Below are positions 1 through 10,498 of a stretch of DNA of 64,000 nt, in pieces. The position numbers and the translations under genes are program-made. The notes below the pieces were generated by a model, which saw nothing but the letters and a program-made list of their open reading frames with translations, ran no database searches and was not told where the DNA came from. Numbering within the stretch: the first letter of the stretch is position 1; every line of letters starts with the position of its first letter. Source of the stretch: Mantamonas sphyraenae (lineage: Eukaryota; CRuMs; Mantamonadidae); assembly GCA_026936335.1 (NCBI GenBank), contig JAPMXV010000033.1, positions 124,001 to 188,000 on the forward strand, in the 5' to 3' direction.

Positions 1-114
1 CGCCTTTTGCTTGCGTCCTTGGAAGAATGAGTCCCAATACTCCTTGTCCCGGAACTGGGAATACGACTTGGGAAGCAAGGAGGACGACGACGACGACGAT
101 GACGACGACGACAT
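1..114 (-). CDS. METTL13: METTL13-like eEF1A methyltransferase, N-terminal exon (partial)
   Basis: Reading leftward from an ATG at 114-112, the peptide opens with a serine run encoded by TCG repeats and then LLPKSYSQFRDKEYWDSFF, which resembles the start of METTL13-type class I methyltransferases (LLPKS..F....YW..FF). Members of that family methylate elongation factor eEF1A. The gene runs off the left edge, so the SAM-binding motifs are not visible. The poly-Ser extension in front of the conserved start is unusual and could be a lineage-specific leader. The assignment rests on about 25 residues. The FMN reductase gene downstream has the same orientation and begins beyond 263. Confidence 0.6.
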   Translation of the reverse strand, partial: MSSSSSSSSSSSLLPKSYSQFRDKEYWDSFFQGRKQKA

Positions 115-262
115 GATTTCGATGGTGCGGTGAGGGCATTGGACGTGCTTGGACTTTCTTCCAAACTGCACTTGGGAGATGGGATGGGATGCATTCAATG
201 AGTGAAGTGCGTGGGATTGTGTCACTCGATGGGTCATGTGGGGGTGGGATCCAGGTCGCGCA

Positions 263-1150
263 TCACTTTCCAGGTTCGCCCTTGCTGCTCAGCTGCTTGC
301 TGGTGGCCTCTGCCCACCACTCGAGCACAGCCAGAAACTCCTGGGCACGTCGGTGGTACGCATCGTCGGCAGGGGTGCCATCCTCGTTGGGGAAGGCCTC
401 CCAGATCTTGGGAACCACCAGGGTCTTGGGCGATGCCACCGCTCCCAGCATGCTGAGGTAGTCCAGCAGGGCAGATCCAGCGCGGATTCCAGCAAAAGAG
501 CCACCGCTGTACGTGACCACACCGCTCATCTTGTTGGAATACTCCTTCAGCAGGAAGTTCATCAGGTTCGCCAGCGCGGGGCTGAAAGAATGGTTGTACT
601 CGGGACACACCACAATGATGGCCTGTGCATCATTGATGGTGTCACGGAACTTCTGGAGTGCCTCGGGAACCTCCTCACCCTCCTTATAATCAGAGTAGCG
701 CTTCTTCAGCAGGCCAAACTCGTCATAGTCCAGCGCATCCACAAGCGTGGCTGTGTGGCCACGTCGCTCCACTTCACTGTGCACAAACTTGGCCAGTTTG
801 ATGCCTGCGTGTGTCACAGGGACGGCACTCGGGGGTCAGAGAGACGACGGCCGGAACCGGAACCGGACTAGCGCAACCTTGGCAAAGTTGGCACGAAAAC
901 AATTCCCCGCAAGACGCATGCGACATGTGGAATGGATGAGACACTCACCATGGCGGTTGTTGCGTACACTGCCACAGATGGTGACAATGTTGAGCGGCTC
1001 GTCGGTCGTGCGCTCTGCTTCTGCGATTTTGGAGTCGGTGGTGCTCTGGATTGTGACAAAAACCACGGGATCCGTCACCCCAGCCCCAACGTCAGCACGC
1101 ACACGCAGATGTGGTGTCCCCTCATCGCTCAATCTTGTCACATGACACAT
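263..1150 (-). CDS. NADPH-dependent FMN reductase (flavodoxin-like), two exons
   Basis: Exons are complement(949..1150) and complement(263..804). The donor is gtgagt after CATG and the acceptor is cacacgcag, and phase closes at 247 residues. The product has the hallmarks of the NADPH-dependent FMN reductase/azoreductase family. These are the GSVRNNRHG flavin-phosphate loop near the end of exon 1, CPEYNHSFSPALANLMNF in the middle, and YSGGSFAGIRAG near the flavin ring. It probably reduces FMN or quinones with NADPH in the cytosol. The ATG at 1150 gives about 50 residues before the core. They are not clearly a targeting peptide, so the true start could lie elsewhere in exon 1. Family assignment is strong; substrate is unknown. 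Confidence 0.85.
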
Positions 1151-1453
1151 CTTCACCCGATTCCACTGACCATGATGGGCTGTTCCTCTGCAAGTTCGGA
1201 TGGGTTGGCAGCCGCAGAAGCCGCACAAGCAGCTATGCACACCACACCACACACCATCAGCCATGCACAGGCACTGGTGGACACTGTGGCAGATCTGACC
1301 ATGGGCTCAATTCAATTGGACAGGGCCTTGTTGAGAAAACAATGTTGTGTTGGCAGGAGCAGTGTGGGTGCATGCATCACCGTTCATCATTGTGTGCTCA
1401 AACAAACAAGCGCACACGTTTCCCCTCCCCTCTTCTCCTCCTCCCCACAAAGC
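1151..1453. other. Intergenic, upstream of FMN reductase
   Basis: About 300 bp lie between the carboxylesterase stop and the FMN reductase start, both on the minus strand. I see no conserved open frame, RNA gene or clear core promoter element. It presumably holds the reductase promoter and the esterase 3' UTR. Confidence 0.5.
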
Positions 1454-3365
1454 TCACTCGGCGGTGTTGATGTTGCGAGGAATCTTCCAGCCAACCTCGT
1501 TGATCCACATGTCGGTAAAGACGTTGCGGAGCTTGGTGACCTCGCCCACAGAGGGGGTCTTGAACATCATCTGGTTGTCAGCAGACGGGTTGTACAGGTT
1601 CCACTTGGCAGGAGCGGTGTGGGGTCCCAGGTTGGGGTTGCCCGAGTGGGCAAAGTTGCCCCAGTACTGCTGGATCGTCTTGGACAGGGTCTCCTCCTCT
1701 GCAGTGACATTGTACATGGTCTGGGCCGTGTTGAACACAAAGGGCAACTCTTCGGCGTGGCACACGTAGTTGTAGCACTCGTAGTACTCGGGTCCCCAGG
1801 CGCCGTTGGGTCCCTTGCCGAAGCTCATCACGTGGTCAAAGAAGTAGCTGTACACGGGCGAGGGCTGTCCGTTGGCCAGCGCATACTTCATGGGAGCAAA
1901 GAACAGGTAATCCGTCCCCACCGGGGCCATGTCCCATCGCGAATCGGTGTGGTTCTGCTCCGGGTACAACTTGGTGATGCTGGGAAGGGCGTGGAAGGGA
2001 AACATGACGGCCAGCACGGCGTCGAGTTCGATGCGGCTCAACGGTTTGGCAAACGCGTCCCAAATGAACATGAGGGCCTCGTCACGCACGGTGCCAATCA
2101 TGATCGGTTTGGGTTGGCGCGTGTTGTTGCGGAACGCATCCAGCGGATCTGCACTGAGCACCTTGTCGTCCACCGTGGGGGTCCAAGGCAGAAACAGTTC
2201 CAACGGGTCGTGGAAGGGAATCTTGTTCTGCGACTTGACCTGTGCTGCCAGCACCTCCTCCACAGACTTGCTCTCCAGGCAGGAACGGCCGCCAGACTCG
2301 CAACCGAGGTCCTTGAAGAACTTCTTGGCCGTCCACTCGGCATCGGCCTTGTCCTTGCACGGCAATCCAATGGGGTTGCTCTCAATGATGGCCTGGTGGA
2401 ACAGATGCTCGGAACCCGGCGCACACAGATGCGACGACGTGGACGTACCTCCTGCACTCTGTCCAAACAGAGTCACACGCGACGCATCGCCACCAAAGGC
2501 CTTGATGTTCTCCTGCACCCAAGTGAGGGCCATCTGCTGGTCGAGCAGGCCAAAGTTGCCTCCTCCCAGCACCTCCTCGCTGTACGCCCATCCCAGGGCT
2601 CCCAGACGATAGTTGATGGTCACCAGGATCACGTCGGTGTAGTTGGTCAGGAAACGACCGTCGTACAGGCTGACCCCGGCAGTGCCCTGCTCAAAGCGGC
2701 CACCCGGGATGAAAACCATCACTGGCGACGGCGAGTCTCCAGACGAAAGCGGCGTGTACACGTTCAGCGTGAGACAGTCTTCCGTGGTCTTTGGCGGACA
2801 CGTGTGCGGCGGCAGCTGGCAGTTCTGCGGGCATCCCGGAGCTGCTCAAAGGCGGTGGGTACGCCGTGTGGGAGCCCTGTGTGAGTACACGCAAGGTTTG
2901 GTTCCTCAACGTTTGTTGCAATTTTCAAGGCAAAAACAACAGGCAACCCTGGCGGCACACTGTGACGTGGACAAGGGCAAGGGATAGGCGGGATCGATGG
3001 CTGGGTGGGTGGCCATGGCATGGGGCGGCACAAGGAAAGTACATACCAAACTGGGTGGCGTTGAACACATAGCCAAAGGGCACCTGAGCTGTCGGAGGGC
3101 GCCAGCGACGGCTGCCAACGGGGGGCAGGGCATAGGGGATGCCAAGGAAGGCACGGTGGGTTTCGTACACAAGGCCTCGAATGCGCCCTGCGGGGGCATC
3201 GACGATATCGGTGTCTGTGGCCGGCTGGCGGTCGTCAAACGGGTTGCTGGGCCACGGGGCATGACCGCGCAGCAGCTGCGAGGACGCCTGGGCAGGACTG
3301 CCCATGAGAGCGACCGCAAACAGGACACACACCGCCACAGAGACGACAAAGGTGGCACGCGACAT
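1454..3365 (-). CDS. Secreted type-B carboxylesterase/cholinesterase-like hydrolase
   Basis: Exons are complement(3047..3365) and complement(1454..2841), giving 568 residues. The intron has a gtatgt donor and a tttgagcag acceptor. The first ~26 residues are a signal peptide (hydrophobic core VVSVAVCVLFAVALM, then SPAQAS). The alpha/beta-hydrolase signatures follow in order: FLGIPYALPPVG, the disulfide-linked EDCLTLNVYTP, the nucleophile elbow FGQSAGG, an acidic residue in GTVRDEALMF, and the catalytic His in CHAEELPFVF. Length matches the family (500-600 residues). It should hydrolyse carboxylic esters outside the cell or in the secretory pathway. The start codon is 74 bp from the divergent CCDC61 start. 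Confidence 0.9.
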
Positions 3366-3439
3366 GAGTGAGGGTGGGTTCGTTTTTTGGTTGCATCGAC
3401 CAGCGCGCAACTCAGGCCAAATCAAGTCGGGTTGGAGAG
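3366..3439. promoter_or_regulatory. Compact bidirectional promoter region
   Basis: Only 74 bp separate the ATG of the carboxylesterase (minus) from the ATG of CCDC61 (plus). Both 5' UTRs and any core promoter must lie in or overlap this stretch. No TATA box is visible. Confidence 0.5.
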
Positions 3440-6089
3440 ATGGCAACGTTGGGCACAAGCACCAACACATCGACGACGTCGATCGGCAGTGCGGCCAGCC
3501 ATGGATCGCAACAGCAGCAGCAGCAGACGATGATGCAGATGCAGATGCAGGTGCAGCAGCCGCAGTCGTACGACTTTACGCATACGGTGGACGTCACCTT
3601 TTCGGATGTCAACTACGAGTTGACCCTGAACATCAGCAAGACGGTGTTGTGTGTGGAGCTGGAAGATGTGGAGACGCAGGAGCGATGGAAGGGGGTGTTC
3701 AGTGCCTCGTGTACGTTGTTGTTGTTTGTGTGGATGGGTGTGCACCGCATGCGCATGAGGGCGGGTGGCGGGGGGTACTCTCTGTGATGCACCACTGACA
3801 TCCACACACTGCTGGCACGTTGTTCTAAAAGACGTGGAACACATCACCACACGCACAGGCAGCTTCAAACGCTTCACCGTGTTTATCAAGATGCTGGTGC
3901 ATGCGTTGTCGGACGAAGAGGACAGCATTGTGTACATCGATCTGTTGACCTACGACGATTTGAAAGCGTTGCAGCAGAGCCATCTGGGAACGTCGTCCAA
4001 GTGAGTTGTGTGTGTCGGATTTTCGCAGCCCTTTGCACACACTCACGTATCGCTCACGCACCACACCCATTGCACACCCATCTTCCCCCCTTCCCCCCAC
4101 AGCGTGTCGGAAACCAACACAAGCACAAGGTGAGTGAGGGTGTCTGTGGCGCGTTGCAACGTGGGTGTTTTTGGCGCGCGTGTGTGTGTCGTCACAGTTG
4201 GGTTTTCCACCGGTCAAAATTGGCGCGGGAACTGACACGACGTTGTACACAGCGAGCTGCGTTCGGGCAAAAGCAACAACAAGCGCTACCTGATCCTGAG
4301 CTACGTGAGCGACTTTGACCGCATCCACTACCCGTTGCCGCTGAATGCAGATGAGCACCCGGACCCGGAGAGTCTGAAAGCACAAATCCGGCGGCTGCGG
4401 GAACAGCTCCTGGTGGCGCAAACGGACGGGGCCGGCGAGGAGACGCAGGAGGGCCAAGAGTCGCAGCAGAATGTACAGGGACAAGGTGGGGCAAGCAAGG
4501 GTGGCGTGGCCGGTGCGGGGCTGGCCAAGATGTTGGAGGAGGTCAAGACGTTGCGCGAGGAGAATCGGGCGTACAAAGATCGGCTTGCGGGCCTGCTGGA
4601 ACACATGGCACGTGTGCCCAGTGCATCCGAGGGGGTTGCGCATGACCGTGCGGTGCAGGCAGAGTTGGATGGGTTGCGCATCCGTCTGCGTGAGGCGGTG
4701 GAGGACGCGCAGCAGTGGCGTCGCAACGCCGAAACGGCCAGTGCCCTGAGTGACAAGTTGGAAAACCAGGTGGAAGTGCTTGCGGCCGAGTTGAATGCCC
4801 AACGTGCCGATGGTGGTGCGGGAGGCAGTGGTGGAGGCAACGGTGGTGGCGAGGAGAAGAGGCAGGTGCGTGCCCTGAAGCAGCAGGTGGACAGTATGCG
4901 TAAGGCCATCGACAGCGAACAGGCTTCACATGCCAAAGAGGTGCACAAGGTGAAGAAGGAAAACGCGGCGTTGCGGAAGCAGCTGGACGAGGCCAAGAAG
5001 CTGGAGGAGAGGTTGCGTGCCAAGATTCGCTCGCTTCGCAATGCCAACGGAGGCTCCGCCGCACGTGCCAGTCGATACACAAAGGGCCGTTCCAGCAGTG
5101 TGGAATCGCGCGACGGTGGCAGTGGCAGTGGCAGTGGCAGTGGCAGTGGCACAGTGACGAAATCAGGCACGCCGTCGTCCACGTCGTCGTCGCGCGGCAG
5201 GCGGCGCACACCGCGTTCGCGCAGCAACACGGCAGGCAGCAACACGTCCGGCGGAAGCGGACGACGCGGCCGCTCGCGTGTGCGTTCCAGGCTGTACGAG
5301 TCGACGGCAGCGTCGCGTGCTCGGTCGCGTTCCAACTCGCGCGATTCGCGCGTGTCGGACGAGGGTGGAAGCAAGCACGGTGCAAAGTCGACTCAGCGAC
5401 GACGCACGCCTTCGAGACACCGTTCGCCATCGCCTGTGACGGGCAGTGGATACAGCTCGGGCGAGGGAGGGGGCACTCCAGGACGCTTTGATCCGACCGC
5501 GTACGTGCAGGAACGCAGGCGCAAGTTGGAGGAGCGAAAGAGAAAGGCACACGAGAAGAAGATGCGTGAACGCGGCTTGACGCCGTCGTCGTCGTCGTCG
5601 TCGTCGTCGGCTCGTCGCGCGCGCTCGAAATCGCGTTCCCGATCACGTTCCCGTCCGCCCAGCGCACGCAAGGAGTCACGCGGAAGCAGTGGCACAACAG
5701 CGTCACGCAAGGGTTCGGGACACAGTGGAGGTGGAGGTGGAGGTGGAGGTGCAGGAAAGACAAGGACGGCGTGGGGAAGTGGAAAGGGTGGCGGGACGCC
5801 GCCGCCGCGAGACACACGACGCAAGCATCGAGCAAACACACCGGGGGACTCGGCACGCAAGGGAAAGGGCAAGGCTCACGATGTGGTGCTCAGCAACTCT
5901 GCGTTTGTGGACGTGGAGGACGATGGGCCCACAAAGACACCCGTGCGTGGAGCAAACTCGTCAGGATCGGCGGGCGGAGGCGGCGCGTATGCCACCGCCA
6001 ACATTGCAGACATTGACGCACGACTGAATGCACTCAAGAACATGCTGGCTGTGGCCAAGAGTCAAGGAGTGCAGGGTGGGGAGCAATGA
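3440..6089 (+). CDS. CCDC61: CCDC61/VFL3 basal-body protein
   Basis: Four exons, 3440..3710, 3832..4000, 4103..4129 (27 nt) and 4253..6089, encode 767 residues with exact phase closure. The head domain follows the XRCC4/SAS-6-like fold of CCDC61. Conserved pieces are the VELEDVETQERWKG strand, HITTRTGSFKRF, IDLLTYDDL, and KRYLILSYVSDFDRIHYPLP. A coiled coil follows (roughly residues 180-400), then a long Ser/Arg-rich basic region with FDPTAYVQERRRKLEER, and the conserved C-terminal motif ADIDARLNALKNML. In animals and Chlamydomonas the protein polymerises at basal bodies and anchors rootlet or microtubule fibres. A gene this conserved implies the organism builds motile cilia. A glutamine run (about residues 24-29) precedes the head. 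Confidence 0.92.
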
Positions 6090-6270
6090 GTGTTGTTTTG
6101 ATCGACGTAATCGCAGAATGCAAGCCATCTGAAGTGTGTGTGTGTGTGTGGGTGGTCATGACCATCTTCGACTGTTCATGTCCACGCTCGTCATGCTCTG
6201 CTCAATCAACCACCCACAGCTCGAGCGGATCCACCCTTTTTCCATCTCGCACACATCCGACGAAATCAGA

Positions 6271-9200
6271 ATGGAATCCACTGCCCAAGACGAAATCCCC
6301 GACGTGCTGGACTCGGAGCTGTCGCAGCAGATGACGGTGGTCATGAACGACGAGGGGGGCTGGCTTGAAGACGCCAGCTACGCTGACTATCAGGAGGCGC
6401 AGTACAAGCAGTTCCGCGATGAGATGCGCAAGAAGCACAAAGGCGTACGTGAGCAATTTGCAGAGAGGGCGACAGAGGCGAGTGGGGGGGATTGGGGGGG
6501 GGACGGAGAGGCAAGGGCCAGGAAGGAAAGGAGGAGAGGAGGGTGACAACGAAAAACGCAAACGTCCAAGAGCACTCACTCACGCGTGTGCACGGCACGC
6601 ACGACACGACACACAGAAGAAGCGATGGCAGTCTCTGTCTTCCAAGTGGAAGACCGTGTATGCGTTGCGTGGCGACAGTGCGCTGGATCTGCATGCGCAG
6701 GCGGCCAAGGAAAACCAGGAGCACGGGCTGGTGGACGGGTACAGCACCGAATACTGCCGGGTGAGCCAGAGCGACGTGGGCGTCGAGTACGACCGCGAAA
6801 CGGTGCAAGCATGCAAAGAGATCCACGCTTCCCTTGCCCTGCGCACCAAGTATGCCGAGGTGAGCCGTGCACCCGTGGAGGGGGTGTCGTCGGCGTCGGA
6901 GCTGACGGCGTCGTTTGACGGCAGCTCTTTTGTGCTGGAGGACGGCACGGGCAAGGTGGTGGCACAACCAACGCCGCTGACCGACTTTATGGAGGACGTG
7001 GCGAGTGTGATGGGAGCCCACGGCTCGGGTGTGGTCACATCGTTTGCGAAACGTCAGCTGGGGTCGTTGAGCACCAAGTTTGCGCTGTACAACATGCTCA
7101 ACGACAACCTGGAACTGGAGGCCACACGAAACGACCCGCGGGACTTTTTCAATGTCTACAAGGTGGACGGCAACGTGCACCTGACCTCATGCATGACGTC
7201 GCAACACCTGACCGACTTTATCCGTCGCAAGGTGCAAGAGTGTGGCGACGACGTGGTGCTCCTGCGTGCCAACGGCCAGGAGGAGGTGACACTGGCCCAG
7301 GTTGCGGAAAGCCTGCACCTGGACACCGAAGGCATCACTGTGGACTCGCTGGATGTGATGGCGGACCAGACTCTGTTCCGTCGCTTCGATCGCTTCAACG
7401 AGAAGCTCAACCCGTGTGGCCATCCGGAATTGCGGGAGATCTTTATGAAGACACACAACCACATTGGGGGCCGGTACCTGGCGGAGCTCGTGCGTGAGGT
7501 GATCGATGGACTGGAGGCCAACCAGCAGCACGCCATGTTCAAGGTCAGTGTGTACGGACGGCACCCGGAGGAGTGGGATCAAGTGGCCCATTGGGTGGTG
7601 GACAACAACCTGCTCTCGGAGTGTGTGACGTGGTGTGTGCAGGTGCCGCGGTTGTTTTCCACGCTGCAGGCAGAGGCGGAAACGGAGGTGCAGTGTTTTG
7701 CCGACGTGCTGCGCAACCTGTTCCAGCCCCTGTTGGACGTGACGTTGCATCCGGAGAGCAACGAGACGCTGGCTACGTTTGTGAGCATGCTGGGTTCGTT
7801 TGACTGCGTGGACGACGAGAGCAAGTACGAGTACCACTTTACGCGCGATCGCATGCCACCATCACCCATCGAGTGGACCATGTCCACAAACCCTCCCTTT
7901 CTGTACTACATGTACCACCTGTGGGCCAACTTGACCACGGTGAACCGTGCGCGTGTGTTGCAAGGGCAGCGTGCGATTGAACTGGTGCCTCACGCTGGCA
8001 TGGCTGGCAACCTGAACCACCTTGGCACCGCCTTTCTGCTCTGCGACGGCGTCAACCACGGCGTACAACTGTCCAACTCGGCCGTGCTTGAGTACCTCTT
8101 TTACCTCGCACAGGTGCCCATTGCCATGTCGCCGTTGGCAAACAACTCCATCTTTGTGTCGTACCAGAACAATCCGTTCCGCTCCATGTTTGATCGCGGT
8201 CTCAACGTCAGCCTGGCCACCGATGACCCGCTGCAGTTCCACTACACGCCGCGCCCGCTGATGGAGGAGTACAGCGTGGCAGCGCAGGTGTGGAAGATGA
8301 ACCAAGTCGATCTCAGCGAGGTGGCACGCAATTCCGTGGCTTCGGCACCCATCTCAGACACCCTCAAGGCTGCCAAGTTGGGACCCAACTGGGCCAAGGG
8401 AGGCGTCCAAGGCAACGACGTTGCCTACAGCAACCTGCCCAACGTGCGAGTGGCCTTTCGCCAACACAACCTGGAGGACGAATTGAATCTGATCCAGCGT
8501 GTGGCCGACGACGAGGTGGGCACTGGTGGTGGCAGCAGCAGCAGCAGCAGCAGTGACAGCTCGGAGAGTGTGCGTGTGGTGGTGGCCGACGCAGAGTATG
8601 CGACGAGACGGGAAGATCACGAGAGTGCGTCGATGCTGCTGGATGCACTGGCCAAGCGACGCAAGTACATGCTGCAGGACAAGAGTGTGGTGGAGGACGA
8701 GGCGGAGTTGGCACGGTACGGATACGTCATGGTGGATGGCGTGCATCAGATCACGCTGGATGGCAAGCCCGTGAGCGAACTGGACGACGACGAGGGCGAC
8801 CAGGTCGGTGCCGGTTGCCGTGTGACGCCTCTGTTTGAGTTTCTGGACGACCTGCAACTGTTGCAACACATGTGCCTGGACGGCCCTGTCAAGAGCTACA
8901 GCTACCGTCGCATGAAGTTTTTGGACCACGTGTGGACGCTGCACGTGAACTGGAACGCGGAGCAGGAGAAGCGTGAGCAGGCGGCGTTCCAACGCGACTT
9001 TTACAACGTGACCAAGGTGGACAACCACGTGCACCTGGCGTCGGCGATGACGGCACGGCAGCTGATGCGGTTCATCAAGAACAAGGTGGTGGAGGAGGGC
9101 GACACGGTGGTGTACACGGACAAGGCCAGCGGCGAGGACATGACACTGCAGGCACTGTTTGAGAGCATCGGGGTGCCGTTGGAGGCGTTCAACGTGGCCA

Positions 9201-10384
9201 CCATGGATGTGATGGCCGACCGCAGCACGTTTCAACGCTTCGATCGCTTCAACGCAAAGTACAGCCCGGCAGGCAACAGCGCGATGCGGGAGGTGTTTAT
9301 GAAGACGGGCAACAAGATCGGAGGACGTTACTTTGCAGAGGTGACACGCACGATGCTGGACACGCTGGAGGAGAACGGATCGTCGATGGCCGAGTACCGC
9401 ATCTCCATCTACGGCAAGAGCCCAAGCGAGTGGGACAAGCTTGCGGATTGGGTGGTGGACAACAAGCTGTACTCCACCCACAACCGCTTCATGATCCAGT
9501 TTCCGCGGCTGTTTAGCATCCTGAAGGATGTGATGCACGCGGTGAGCAACTTTGAGGAGATGATGAGCCATGTGTTTGAGCCGCTGTTTGCAGTGACACT
9601 GGATCCGTCGTCGAATCCAAAGCTGGCGACGCTGTTGGAACACATCAGCGGGTTTGACAGCGTGGATGACGAAAGCAAGCTGGAGCGGCAGCCGAACCGG
9701 TTCAACGTGCCGGAACGTGCACGGGAGTGGACGATGAGCGAGAACCCGCCGTACAACTACTACCTGTACTACCTGTGGGCCAACACACGCACACTGAACC
9801 GACTGCGTGCGATGCGCGGACTGAACACATTTGACATCCGTCCGCACAGCGGCGAGGCCGGCCACCCGGGTCACCTGAGCGGGTGCTTCTTCCTGGCGGA
9901 TGGCATCAACCATGGCATCAAGTTGCACCTGTCGCCCACACTGCAGTACTTGTACTACCTGGCGCAGATTGGCGTGGCGGTGTCCCCGCTGAGCAACAAC
10001 TCGCTGTTTCTGGAGTACAAGGCGAACCCGTTCCCCAAGTTCTTCCGGCGCGGCCTCAACGTGAGTCTGACCACGGACGACCCGCTGCAGTTCCACTTTA
10101 CGGAACAGCCGCTGGTGGAGGAGTACAGCGTGGCGGCACAGGTGTGGAAGCTGAGCAACGTGGACGTGTGCGAGATTGCGCAGAACAGCGTGGTGCAGAG
10201 CGGCCTGACGACGGCCACCAAGAAGAAGCTGCTTGGAGAGGACTTTGAGCGCGAGTTTGACGCGTTGCCGACAGGTGTGGACGCAAGCATGACCAGTGTG
10301 CCGCCCTGTAGGCAGCAGTACCGCGCAGAGACTCTGGCGCGCGAGTTGGAGACCCTGCGTGCGCTCGACGGCAGCGAGGAGTGA
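6271..10384 (+). CDS. AMP deaminase with two tandem catalytic domains, the first degenerate
   Basis: Exons 6271..6444 and 6617..10384 encode 1,313 residues. An upstream in-frame ATG at 6178 is an alternative start. Two complete AMP-deaminase TIM-barrel domains occur in tandem, at roughly residues 230-680 and 850-1290. AMP deaminase converts AMP to IMP in the cytosol. In the second domain the metal and catalytic signatures are intact: HVH at 862-864, PHSGE with Glu 1138, INHG, and TTDDPLQ. In the first domain the metal motif reads NVH (Asn 244) and the catalytic loop reads PHAGM (Met 520 in place of Glu), while NHG and TDDPLQ remain. The first half is therefore predicted to be catalytically dead and perhaps regulatory. 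Typical AMP deaminases carry one such domain in 700-850 residues. Confidence 0.93.
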
Positions 10385-10498
10385 TGTGGGAGGGTGATGT
10401 GTGTGTGTGTGTGGGTGGTGGGGGGTTTTAAAGTCGATGTGTGCGAGAGCGCGCGTCCATGCAACCCCTCTCAAAAAAAGGAGCCCCAAAAAAACGCT

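Noticed and set aside
932-2884. 650-codon plus-strand open frame opposite the esterase and FMN reductase
   Set aside because: Lies antisense to two enzymes with intact active-site motifs; no domain of its own.
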